In this document: positions 8,668 through 15,949 of the stretch, in pieces | How the letters are laid out: each line of letters opens with the position of its first letter | How positions within the stretch are numbered: the stretch's first letter is position 1 | NCBI RefSeq assembly: GCF_030499515.1 | Contig: NZ_JASTWJ010000001.1 | Location: 4,072,001-4,136,000 of the forward strand | Direction of reading: 5' to 3' | Length of the DNA stretch: 64,000 nucleotides | From: Streptomyces sp. DT2A-34 | GTDB taxonomy: Bacteria > Actinomycetota > Actinomycetes > Streptomycetales > Streptomycetaceae | Position numbers and translations under genes: made by a program | Notes under the pieces: generated by a model | The model's database searches: none | Told to the model about the DNA's origin: nothing | The model's input: only the letters and a program-made list of their open reading frames with translations

Positions 8668-10770
8668 GTGGCCGGACGGTTACACGGGCGTGGAGCCCTC
8701 TTCGACACGGACCCCGCCGGTCTCGCCCCACGGCTCGTGGGCCTGCGTCCGCACCAGCACCGGACCGCGAAGTCCGAGCATCCGCAGGAGCTTCCCCTCG
8801 TCGTCCTCACCGGTGCGCGTGGCCTCGGCAAGTCGGCGGTGCTGCGGGAGCTGCGGGACGCCTACAAGGGGCACACCCCGGTCGCACTGATCGACTGCGA
8901 GCACGGCGAGTTCGCGGCCCCGGCCGAGGGGCGGCCCGCCGAGGCCTGGTCGCCGGTGTCGCAGGCCCTGCTGGTGATCGCCGAGCAGCTCGCCGAGCCG
9001 GTGACCGGGGCCGGGCGGCTCCAGTTCCCACGGCTGATGTCGGGGCTGGTCGCGGTGGCCGCCGGCGGCTGGCGGGACGCCGACTCCGAGCGCATCCGGC
9101 GCGAGGTGGAGCGGATCCTGCTGCTGAACGAGAGCGGGTCGTGGATCGCCGGGTTCGCCGGGCGGTGGGCCGGGCGGGTCGCCGCCAAGGTGGCCGCGGC
9201 GGCGACCGGTGGCGGGCCCCTGCTGTCGTCGGCGGTCGAGGCCACCCTGGAGTCCATCTCCGACAGCGTGGTGCACCGACGCCGGCAGCGGGCGTCGACC
9301 TGGTACCGCGACTACCCCAACGCGGGCCGCAACGCCCGGCGCGGGCTGATGCTGCTGTCCGACCACTTCCGGGCCGGCGGCACCTCCCGCGAGCATGCCG
9401 AGCGGTATCTCGTCCGGGCCCTGCTCGCCGACCTGGGCGAGGCGTACGCGGGCGTGCTGCCCCGGATGCAGCGCATCGGCCGGCCCCTCGTCCTGCTGGA
9501 CAACGCGCAGTCCGCGCCCGGTCCGAGGCTCGTCGACGCCGTGCTGCGGGACCGCTCCGAGGGCCTTCCCGACCAGGTGGTCTTCATCGCGGGCCTGCGC
9601 GGCGAGGGCCGCCCCGCCCTGCGCAACGCCGTCCGCCGCGCCCTGCCCGAGGTCGCCCGGCACAGCGGCTGGACGCCCGACCCGGCCGCCCCGTCCTCAC
9701 GCGCGCTGCTCGTCTCGCTGCCGCCACTCAGCCCCGACGACACCCTGCACATCATCGGCTCCGTCTGCGCCGAGGTCCCGGTACCGCCCCAACTCCCGCA
9801 CGCCGCACACCGGTTGACCGGCGGCAACCCGCTCGGCATCGCCCTGCTCGCCGAGTCCGCCGCCCAACGCCTGCCCGCCGCGGCCTCCCTGGGCGAGCTG
9901 CTCACCGCACACGTACGGCTGCACGAGGACCATGACGGGGAGCCCACGTATCTCGCGCTGCTCGACCGCCTCGTCCCCACCGACCGCCTCGACGAGCTGA
10001 CCGTCCTGGCCGCCGCCCACGACCACGACTCGGCCTGCGCCCTGGCCGACGCGCTCCTGCCGGACGACTTCGGCCCGGCGGACGTACGGGCCCTGCAGAC
10101 CCGGCTCGTGGAGGAGGGGCTGCCCGAGGTGCCGGGGCAGTTCGTCGGGGATCCCTTCGTGCGGACCCTGCTGCTGCTCCGGCTGCACCACGGCGACACG
10201 GACCACGGACAGTGGCGCACGGCACACGAGGCGCTGATCGCGTACTACACCGACGCCGCAGATGACACCGATGCCGCGGCCGGCCGCGTCCGGTACCGGC
10301 TGCATCACGAACTCGCCCTGGGGGTCAGCGACTCGGCGGTCGCGCATCTGCGGGACACCTTCCACACCGTGGACACGCGCGCGTGGCTGAGCTCCCTGCG
10401 CTTCATCGCCTCCGCGCCCTACTTCCACGCCCATGACGCCGAGGGCCACGACTTCGCCGGCCCGGACGACCGGCGGGCCACGATCGCGCTCGGCCGCACC
10501 GACGCCGGCCACGAGCCGCCGCAGGGCGTCGACGCCGCGCTGCACCTTCGCATACGGCGACTGCTGCACGCCGTATGGCAGCTGACCGATCCCCTGGCGC
10601 TGCCCGACGCGAAGGTGTGCGACCGGCTCCGGTTCGAGCTGGAGCAACTGTCCAACCTGCGGCCCGCCGGCAACGCGCTGCTGTGGCGGGCCTCGCGCGA
10701 CTGGCCCGAGGACGCGCTCGCCGGGCGGCCGCTCAGGGTTCTGGACGACGACGAGGACGGGGAAGGGTGA
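8668..10770 (+). CDS. large P-loop ATPase (AAA/STAND-like)
   Basis: A 700-residue cytoplasmic ATPase. Walker A is GARGLGKS at about residues 49-56 and a Walker B-like RPLVLLDNAQ lies at about 271-280. A winged-helix-like region (LPHAAHRLTGGNPLGIALLAES) follows, as in STAND/AAA_16 proteins. The C-terminal half is helical with no recognised repeats and ends in an acidic tail (DDDEDGEG). GTG at 8668 is chosen because GGGGAGG lies five bases upstream; GTG 8662 would be too close. It leads directly, by a stop/start overlap, into a 60-codon reading frame and then a membrane-anchored binding protein, so it probably works with the latter. Function unknown. Confidence 0.75.
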   Translation: MAGRLHGRGALFDTDPAGLAPRLVGLRPHQHRTAKSEHPQELPLVVLTGARGLGKSAVLRELRDAYKGHTPVALIDCEHGEFAAPAEGRPAEAWSPVSQALLVIAEQLAEPVTGAGRLQFPRLMSGLVAVAAGGWRDADSERIRREVERILLLNESGSWIAGFAGRWAGRVAAKVAAAATGGGPLLSSAVEATLESISDSVVHRRRQRASTWYRDYPNAGRNARRGLMLLSDHFRAGGTSREHAERYLVRALLADLGEAYAGVLPRMQRIGRPLVLLDNAQSAPGPRLVDAVLRDRSEGLPDQVVFIAGLRGEGRPALRNAVRRALPEVARHSGWTPDPAAPSSRALLVSLPPLSPDDTLHIIGSVCAEVPVPPQLPHAAHRLTGGNPLGIALLAESAAQRLPAAASLGELLTAHVRLHEDHDGEPTYLALLDRLVPTDRLDELTVLAAAHDHDSACALADALLPDDFGPADVRALQTRLVEEGLPEVPGQFVGDPFVRTLLLLRLHHGDTDHGQWRTAHEALIAYYTDAADDTDAAAGRVRYRLHHELALGVSDSAVAHLRDTFHTVDTRAWLSSLRFIASAPYFHAHDAEGHDFAGPDDRRATIALGRTDAGHEPPQGVDAALHLRIRRLLHAVWQLTDPLALPDAKVCDRLRFELEQLSNLRPAGNALLWRASRDWPEDALAGRPLRVLDDDEDGEG

Positions 10771-10968
10771 TGGCGGCCGGAGGTGTGGCCACGTATCCGC
10801 GCGACACCTTCCACGCCCGAACAAGCCCGCGCGGGTGGATCCCCCTCGTACAGGGCCACGGCTTCACCGGACGGGACGGCCGGCGGGCCGCGGTCGCGCC
10901 GGGCGGGCGGCCCCTCGGGGTCGCGGACGACGACGAGGACGGGGAGGCGTGATGGCGGTCAGAGGTGT
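10743..10968 (+). repeat. 44-bp imperfect direct repeat spanning a gene junction
   Basis: Copies at 10743-10786 and 10925-10968 are offset by 182 bp and differ at only a handful of positions. Each copy contains the end of one reading frame (DDDEDGE followed by G or A and TGA) and the overlapping ATG of the next (MAxxGV). The stop/start junction of this operon therefore exists twice, which points to a tandem duplication followed by divergence of the segment between. Confidence 0.85.
10770..10952 (+). CDS. 60-residue open frame, duplication-derived
   Basis: The frame opens at an ATG that overlaps the ATPase stop (TGATG) and closes with a TGA overlapping the ATG of the binding-protein gene. Its C-terminus, GRPLGVADDDEDGEA, mirrors the ATPase tail GRPLRVLDDDEDGEG. 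Its first residues, MAAGGV, mirror the next gene's MAVRGV. It therefore looks like a leftover of a tandem duplication of the gene junction rather than an independently evolved gene. It could still be translated, because its position keeps translational coupling between the two large genes intact. Confidence 0.5.
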   Translation: MAAGGVATYPRDTFHARTSPRGWIPLVQGHGFTGRDGRRAAVAPGGRPLGVADDDEDGEA

Positions 10969-12535
10969 CGGGGGGTGGCTGCGGGAGCACGTGTGGGAGA
11001 TCCCGCTGCGCCGGTACGTCGCCCTGCTCGTCGGCGCGGGGGTGGTGGCCGGGGCCGTCCTCGGCATCCGGGTGCTCCTGCACGACGACCGCTCGTGCGC
11101 GCCCGGGGTGGTGATGCCCGAGGGCAGCGACGAGTGCGTGGGCGTCTCGACGAGCGACTACTACTTCGACCGGGACCGGCTGCGGGACACCGTACGGGCC
11201 ATCGACCGGGAGAACCGTTCCATCAGGGGCGACTACGTCACCGTGGCCCTGTTCGAGCCCTTCACCGCGACCGACGCCGACAACCTCAACGACACCCTGC
11301 ACGAGCTTCAGGGCGCCTATCTCGCGCAGTACCAGGCCAACCACCACTCCAACGGCGAGTCCCCGGCGATCCGGCTGGTGCTGGCCAACCCGGGCGCGAC
11401 CGGGCAACACTGGGCGCACACGGTCGAGCAGTTGAGGCGGCTGGCCGAGGGGCCGGAGCGGCTGCGGGCGGTCACGGGGATCGGGCTGTCCACCGCCAAC
11501 AACAAGCTGGCCGTCGAAGAGCTGACCCGGCGCGGGATTCCGGTGGTCGGCACCTCCATCACCGCCGACAACCTCGCCAACGGGCAGAACGGCAAGGACC
11601 CTTACCCCGGGCTGGCCCGCGTCGCCCCCACCAACACCGACGAGGCCAGGGCCCTCACCTCGTTCGCCAAGGTGAAGGCGGGCGAGGCGGTGCTGGTGTA
11701 CGACAAGCCGGGCGATCCGTACACGACGACGCTGCAGGAGTCGTTCGAGAAGCTGCTGAAGGGGTCGCCGTACCAGCCGTGGGCGTTCACCCCGCCCGCC
11801 GACCGCAGCCAGGAGGGCTCCACCGCCAACGACTTCCGGCAGATCACCCACCTCGTCTGCGACACGGCCGAGAACACCGACACGATCCTCTTCGCCGGCC
11901 GCCACACCCAACTGCGCCAGTTCATCAACGCGCTCGGCGAACGCGGCTGCCAGGACCGGGCGTTCACCCTGCTCACCGGGGACGAGGGCTCGTATCTCAC
12001 CGGCGACAAGGACCTCGACCGCGACGCCCTGAAGCACAAGCTCTCCGTGCGCTACACGGCCCTCGCGCATCCGGACGCCTGGCTGACGAAGAACCCGCCC
12101 GCGACCGGCGGCTCCGCCGAGGACGCGAAGGTCCTGGCGGACCTGGTGCGCGCGGCGCAGGAGCCGCAGACGGAGGGTTCTCGGGCGCGGGGTGAGCAGC
12201 GGGTCGGGCCGATCGGGCCGGTCACCCTGGAGGACGGCCAGCTGATCATCGCCTACGACGCGATGACGCTGACCTACCAGGGCATCCGCGAGGCCAAGCC
12301 GGACGGCAAGGACGCCCCGACGCTCGCCGACGTCCACGACCAGTGGGAGCTGATGACGGGCTCGCAGCGGGTGAACGGCGCGAGCGGCTGGATCTGCCTG
12401 GACAAGCACGGCAACCCGTACGACAAGGCCGTACCGATCGTGGAGGTCACCGCCGAGGGCCGCGCCCGCTTCGACACCCTCGCCTGGCCGGAGGGGAAGC
12501 CGCCGGCGAAGGAGTGCCTGCCGCCGGCGTCGTGA
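10952..12535 (+). CDS. membrane-anchored periplasmic-binding-like protein
   Basis: A 527-residue protein with a short cytoplasmic N-terminus, one transmembrane segment (about 22-42, RYVALLVGAGVVAGAVLGI) and a large extracellular part. That part has the type 1 periplasmic-binding fold of branched-chain amino acid receptors: RLVLANPGATGQHW, VTGIGLSTANNKLAVEELTR, GIPVVGTSITADNLA, EAVLVYDKPGDPYTT and DTILFAGRHTQLRQFI. No ABC permease or ATPase subunit is nearby, and there is no lipobox, so it is more likely a sensor than a transport component. The operon position after the P-loop ATPase suggests signalling across the membrane, which is inference. Confidence 0.72.
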   Translation: MAVRGVGGWLREHVWEIPLRRYVALLVGAGVVAGAVLGIRVLLHDDRSCAPGVVMPEGSDECVGVSTSDYYFDRDRLRDTVRAIDRENRSIRGDYVTVALFEPFTATDADNLNDTLHELQGAYLAQYQANHHSNGESPAIRLVLANPGATGQHWAHTVEQLRRLAEGPERLRAVTGIGLSTANNKLAVEELTRRGIPVVGTSITADNLANGQNGKDPYPGLARVAPTNTDEARALTSFAKVKAGEAVLVYDKPGDPYTTTLQESFEKLLKGSPYQPWAFTPPADRSQEGSTANDFRQITHLVCDTAENTDTILFAGRHTQLRQFINALGERGCQDRAFTLLTGDEGSYLTGDKDLDRDALKHKLSVRYTALAHPDAWLTKNPPATGGSAEDAKVLADLVRAAQEPQTEGSRARGEQRVGPIGPVTLEDGQLIIAYDAMTLTYQGIREAKPDGKDAPTLADVHDQWELMTGSQRVNGASGWICLDKHGNPYDKAVPIVEVTAEGRARFDTLAWPEGKPPAKECLPPAS

Positions 12536-12538
12536 CGG

Positions 12539-12943
12539 TCACGGGCCCGATTCCAGTACGTCGATCAGCGCCTCGAACCGGGCCCGCCAACGCTGCTCCG
12601 ACTCCCTCTCGCCCTGGAACTCATGGGTGAAGCGGAGGGCGGCGCCCGCGTCGCCGTCGCGTTCCAGGTGGAAGCGGATCCGGCCGCCGCCCTCGACCGT
12701 GTACTCGGCGACCCGGTCCACGTCCCAGGCGGTGACCCGCCCGCTGCCCAGGTCACGCAGGGTGACCGCGCCGCCGAGGTGGGGTTCCAGGACGTCGGCG
12801 GAGGTGAACCAGGCCGCGAGCCCCTCCGGGGTGCTGAACGCCGACCAGGCCGTCTCCATGGGCCCGGGCAGCCGCACCAGGAAGTGCAGGATGTGCGTGT
12901 TCCCGTGCGTCTGGCTGGTGCCCTGTTCGATGGAACCGGTCAT
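12539..12943 (-). CDS. SRPBCC/AHSA1-like protein
   Basis: A 134-residue protein of the START/SRPBCC helix-grip fold. The N-terminal VRLPGPMETAWSAFSTPEGLAAWF and the late RIRFHLERDGDAGAALRFTHEF are typical of the AHSA1/polyketide-cyclase-like branch, which binds hydrophobic ligands or contacts Hsp90-like proteins. Its stop lies three bases from the end of the convergent binding-protein gene. ATG at 12943 begins the domain directly. No ligand can be deduced. Confidence 0.7.
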   Translation of the reverse strand: MTGSIEQGTSQTHGNTHILHFLVRLPGPMETAWSAFSTPEGLAAWFTSADVLEPHLGGAVTLRDLGSGRVTAWDVDRVAEYTVEGGGRIRFHLERDGDAGAALRFTHEFQGERESEQRWRARFEALIDVLESGP

Positions 12944-12981
12944 GACACCAGCCTGACTCCGCCGGGCACGATGCGCGACCC

Positions 12982-13944
12982 TTACGGCCGCTGACCTGCC
13001 TTGTCGACGACCGTGCGGTCCAGGATGGCGGTGCGGGCGACGACGTCGCCCTTCTTGAAGCCCCACGGCAGGTCCTCGATGGCCACCGCCCGCTCGCCGA
13101 GGAACTCCTTGGTCTCCTTGTCGAAGATCAGCTCGAAGCGCTGTCCGCGGTCCACCCTGGCGACCGCCACGCCGTGCCGGCCGGCCGCGTCCACGGTGTC
13201 GTCGATCACGAAGACCCCCGAGATCCTGGCGGCCGCACGGTACAGGGCCGCGGCCTGCGCGGGCGGCATCAGGGACTCGCGGGCGAGGTCGCCGACGAGG
13301 ACGAAGTTGGCCTCGTCCTTGCTGTTGCTGCCCTCGCTGACGCTGTTCAGCCACTTGTACATCTTGTCGGGGTCGGTCGGCAGGGTCTGAAGGTGGCGGT
13401 AGTTGGTGTTGGAGGGGATGCCGGGGGTCTCCGCGTCCAGAGGCTCGTTGTCGAAGCCCTGGTAGGGCTCGTTCAGCAGGCCCTTCCGGCTGCCGTCCAC
13501 CGACTTCCACACCTCGCGCTCGTGGATCGGCTGGAGCTTGGCGGGCTCGTCGTTCGTCTGCGTGGTCCAGGCGACCTTGCTCTTGATGTACACGAACTGG
13601 TCGTCCCGGATGCCGGCCGGCACTTCCGCGTGCTCGGCGGCGAGCGCGATGCCCTCCAGCAGCTGGGCGGCCTCGTTCCCGGCGCCCGGCTTCACGGCCC
13701 CCTTCGTCGCCGCCGGCTTGCCCGGTGTCGCGGCCCGCTCCGCCTGCCCGGACGGGACGGTGAACGTGACGGCGACCGCGGTGACGGCCGCTACGGCGCC
13801 CACGACCAGGGCGGTGCGCACAAAGCGCCGGCGCACGGGTGCTTCGGACGGTTCCTGCCGGATCTCGGTCATCAGATGCTCCTTGAGGAGTCGGTGACGG
13901 CCCGGCGGAAGGTCTCTGTCCGGAAGCTCCGGGAGCTGGTTCAT
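12982..13944 (-). CDS. CU044_5270-family membrane protein (ECF sigma partner)
   Basis: A 320-residue protein with a short N-terminal cytoplasmic part (MNQLPELPDRDLPPGRHRLL), one transmembrane helix at about 44-66 and an extracellular domain. This is the architecture of the CU044_5270 family, which in actinobacteria follows ECF sigma genes and probably acts as an anti-sigma or sensor. Its ATG overlaps the sigma stop (ATGA), a strong sign of coupled expression. The GGGAGG site eight bases upstream supports the start. Extracellular segments such as DDQFVYIKSKVAW and EREVWKSVDGSRKG match the family. Anti-sigma activity is inferred from context only. Confidence 0.75.
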   Translation of the reverse strand: MNQLPELPDRDLPPGRHRLLKEHLMTEIRQEPSEAPVRRRFVRTALVVGAVAAVTAVAVTFTVPSGQAERAATPGKPAATKGAVKPGAGNEAAQLLEGIALAAEHAEVPAGIRDDQFVYIKSKVAWTTQTNDEPAKLQPIHEREVWKSVDGSRKGLLNEPYQGFDNEPLDAETPGIPSNTNYRHLQTLPTDPDKMYKWLNSVSEGSNSKDEANFVLVGDLARESLMPPAQAAALYRAAARISGVFVIDDTVDAAGRHGVAVARVDRGQRFELIFDKETKEFLGERAVAIEDLPWGFKKGDVVARTAILDRTVVDKAGQRP

Positions 13945-14582
13945 CGGTTTCCCTCCCTCAGGGGCCCGACCGCGGTGGTGCGGTCTCCTCTCATCTGTCC
14001 GTGCCGTTGGGGGAGTTCCATATGTTTCGCGAGTTTTGTCCGCGCCCGCGACAGCCGCGACCGTACGGTCCCCACCGGCACCCCCAGCGCCTGCGCCGCC
14101 GCCCCGTAGTCCAGCCCGGACCACACGCACAGCGCCAGCACCTCGCGCTCGGCCCGCCGCAGCCTGCCCAGGGCGGTGCGTACGACGGCCAGTCGCGCCG
14201 AGTCGTCGAGGCGCTCGGCGACCTCGTCGGCGAAGTCGCGCACCGTCTCCTCACGCGGCAGCCGGGCCAGTGCGGCGGCGTGTCTTCGGGCGGCACGGCG
14301 GGTGATGGGGGTGCCCCCGCTCGAGCGAAGTCGAGAGTGGGGGAGTGTGACGTTGGTGGCGATGCCCAGCAGCCAGGGGCGCGGTGAGCCGCCCTCCTCG
14401 TCGAGCCTCTCGCGCAGCCGCCAGGCCTCCAGGAAGGTCAGCGAGACGACGTCCTCGGCCGTCGACCACTCCCCCGTGAGCCGGAAGGCATGGTTGTAGA
14501 CGGAGCGTGCGTACGCGTCGAAGAGCTCACCGAAAGCGTTGTGGTCCCCCGCGCGGATGCGTTTCTGCAGATTCGTATCCAC
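13941..14582 (-). CDS. ECF-family RNA polymerase sigma factor with in-frame repeat insert
   Basis: A 213-residue ECF sigma factor. Region 2 spans about residues 5-78 (FGELFDAYARSVYNHAFRLTG, AEDVVSLTFLEAWRLRERLD) and region 4 about 140-195 (LGRLRRAEREVLALCVWSGL, AAQALGVPVGTVRSRLSRAR). The stretch TLPHSRLRSSGGTP at residues 79-92 has no counterpart in related sigma factors. It is encoded by a palindromic repeat inserted in frame (14308-14347), in the linker between the two regions, so function may survive. GTG at 14582 is the start. It is coupled to the CU044_5270 gene, its probable regulator. Confidence 0.85.
   Translation of the reverse strand: MDTNLQKRIRAGDHNAFGELFDAYARSVYNHAFRLTGEWSTAEDVVSLTFLEAWRLRERLDEEGGSPRPWLLGIATNVTLPHSRLRSSGGTPITRRAARRHAAALARLPREETVRDFADEVAERLDDSARLAVVRTALGRLRRAEREVLALCVWSGLDYGAAAQALGVPVGTVRSRLSRARTKLAKHMELPQRHGQMRGDRTTAVGPLREGNR
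14308..14347. repeat. palindromic repeat inserted in the ECF sigma gene
   Basis: The segment reads GGGGTGCCCCCGCTCGAGCG then AAGTCGAGAGTGGGGGAG. It forms a hairpin: C-rich and G-rich outer arms, with CTCGA/TCGAG inside. It resembles the short palindromic elements scattered between Streptomyces genes, but here it sits inside a coding frame and adds about 13 codons without shifting it. Confidence 0.65.
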
Positions 14583-14608
14583 GTCTCTCTGTCTGTCCGT
14601 ACGACGAA

Positions 14609-14644
14609 GGCCGGTTCCCGTGACTCAGGTCACAGGAACCGGCC
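14609..14644. terminator. hairpin terminator or regulatory stem-loop downstream of ccsB operon start region
   Basis: Perfect 10-bp arms GGCCGGTTCC (14609-14618) and GGAACCGGCC (14635-14644) enclose GTGAC/GTCAC, which extends the pairing. It lies between the end of ccsB and the start of the ECF sigma gene, both read leftward. It probably ends the cytochrome c operon transcript before the sigma gene. No U-tract follows, as is usual in Streptomyces. Confidence 0.7.
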
Positions 14645-14662
14645 CTGGTTCGTACGAGGGTG

Positions 14663-15763
14663 TCAGACCCCGGCGTACGAGTGCTTGCCGGAGACGAAGA
14701 TGTTGACGCCGTAGTAGTTGAACAGCCAGCAGCCGAAGGCGATGAGGGCCAGGTAGGCGGCCTTGCGGCCCTTCCAGCCGGCCGTGGCGCGGGCGTGCAG
14801 GTAGCAGGCGTAGGCGACCCAGGTGATGAAGGACCAGGTCTCCTTGGGGTCCCAGCCCCAGTAGCGGCCCCAGGCGTCGCCCGCCCAGATGGCGCCCGCG
14901 ATGATCGTGAACGTCCACAGCGGGAAGACGGCGGCGTTGACCCGGTAGGAGAACTTGTCCAGGGACGCCGAGGCGGGCAGCCGGTCGAGGACGGAGTTCG
15001 CGAAGCGGCCGGGGGTGCCGCCGTTCGCCAGCTTGTTCTCGTAACTGTCCTTGAACAGATAGAGCAGCGTGGAGACCGCGCCGACGTAGAACACCGCGCC
15101 GCAGAAGATCGCCGTGGAGACGTGGATGTACAGCCAGTACGAGTGAAGGGCGGGCACCAACTGGTCGCTGGCGGTGTACAGGACAGTGACGGCGAGGCCG
15201 AGATCGAGGAGGACCGTGGTGATCAGGAACAGCCCGAGCCAGCGCACGTTCTTCTTCAGCGCGAGCAGCGCGAGGTACACGGCGACGGCGACCGTGGAGA
15301 AGGTGATGTTGAACTCGTACATGTTGCCCCACGGCGCCCGCTGCACCGACAGAGCCCGCGTGAGCACACCGCCGAACTCGATCAGGAAGGCGAGGACGGT
15401 GAGGGAGATGGCGATACGCCCGTAGAGGTCGCCCTGCGCGTCCCCGCCGTGCGCCCCGGGCCCGTCCGGCACGTCCCGCTGGCCGGCCGTGGCCCGCACG
15501 ACGACCTTCGGCCGCTCCAGTACGGCGGTGGAGCCGCCCTTCTTCACGGTGACGGCGGGCGCGTCGGCCTTCTCGGCCTTCGCCGGGGTGAGCGCGGCGG
15601 CCGTGCGGCCGACCTTGCTGCGGCTGCCGAGGAGCCATTCGGCGATGTACGCGAAGAAGGCCAGGGTGTAGACGGCCATCGACGAGTAGATCAGCGTGTT
15701 GCTGGTGCTCGCGAGGTTTTCGTTGGTGGCGGCGGCCAGCTCGGTTGCGGCGGCGAGAGTCAC
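14663..15763 (-). CDS. ccsB: cytochrome c biogenesis protein CcsB (heme handling)
   Basis: A 366-residue System II heme-handling membrane protein (CcsA/CcsB type). The tryptophan-rich WWD-like heme loop is seen at WAGDAWGRYWGWDPKETW, and the conserved APWGNMYEF lies earlier. Hydrophobic helices span from about residue 25 to the end, with a charged linker at about 50-115. It works with ResB to move heme across the membrane and attach it to apocytochrome c. GTG at 15763 follows AAGGAGTGCTGAG. It is the last gene of the resA-like/ccdA/resB/ccsB run; the 186-bp gap before it carries an IS-like relic. Confidence 0.9.
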   Translation of the reverse strand: MTLAAATELAAATNENLASTSNTLIYSSMAVYTLAFFAYIAEWLLGSRSKVGRTAAALTPAKAEKADAPAVTVKKGGSTAVLERPKVVVRATAGQRDVPDGPGAHGGDAQGDLYGRIAISLTVLAFLIEFGGVLTRALSVQRAPWGNMYEFNITFSTVAVAVYLALLALKKNVRWLGLFLITTVLLDLGLAVTVLYTASDQLVPALHSYWLYIHVSTAIFCGAVFYVGAVSTLLYLFKDSYENKLANGGTPGRFANSVLDRLPASASLDKFSYRVNAAVFPLWTFTIIAGAIWAGDAWGRYWGWDPKETWSFITWVAYACYLHARATAGWKGRKAAYLALIAFGCWLFNYYGVNIFVSGKHSYAGV

Positions 15764-15839
15764 CTCAGCACTCCTTCGGGTGAGTATCCCGGCGACTTGC
15801 GGTCGGGCGGTGAGGTCTGCGAGAGGCTCGCAGCTGTGT

Positions 15840-15949
15840 TACCGGGCTGGTTTCAACCCGGCTGGCGTTGATCGTGGAAGACCTGGAGGGCCGCTGGTCC
15901 CCCGGGCGGCGTGAGCCAGGAATCTCCCTGGATCCGCGAGGGAGAGGAT
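15840..15949 (+). mobile_element. possible IS200/IS605-type right-end relic
   Basis: The segment ends GGAATCTCCCTGGATCCGCG and AGGGAGAGGATTCAAT: a short stem-loop of complementary CTCCCT/AGGGAG arms just before a TCAA-type end. This resembles the right ends of TnpB-encoding elements, where the ωRNA scaffold finishes in GGAATC, hairpin, GAGG, TCAA. The ResB stop codon is immediately adjacent (15950). No tnpB or tnpA frame remains. A comparable end lies at 48162-48316. The call rests on pattern resemblance only. Confidence 0.35.
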
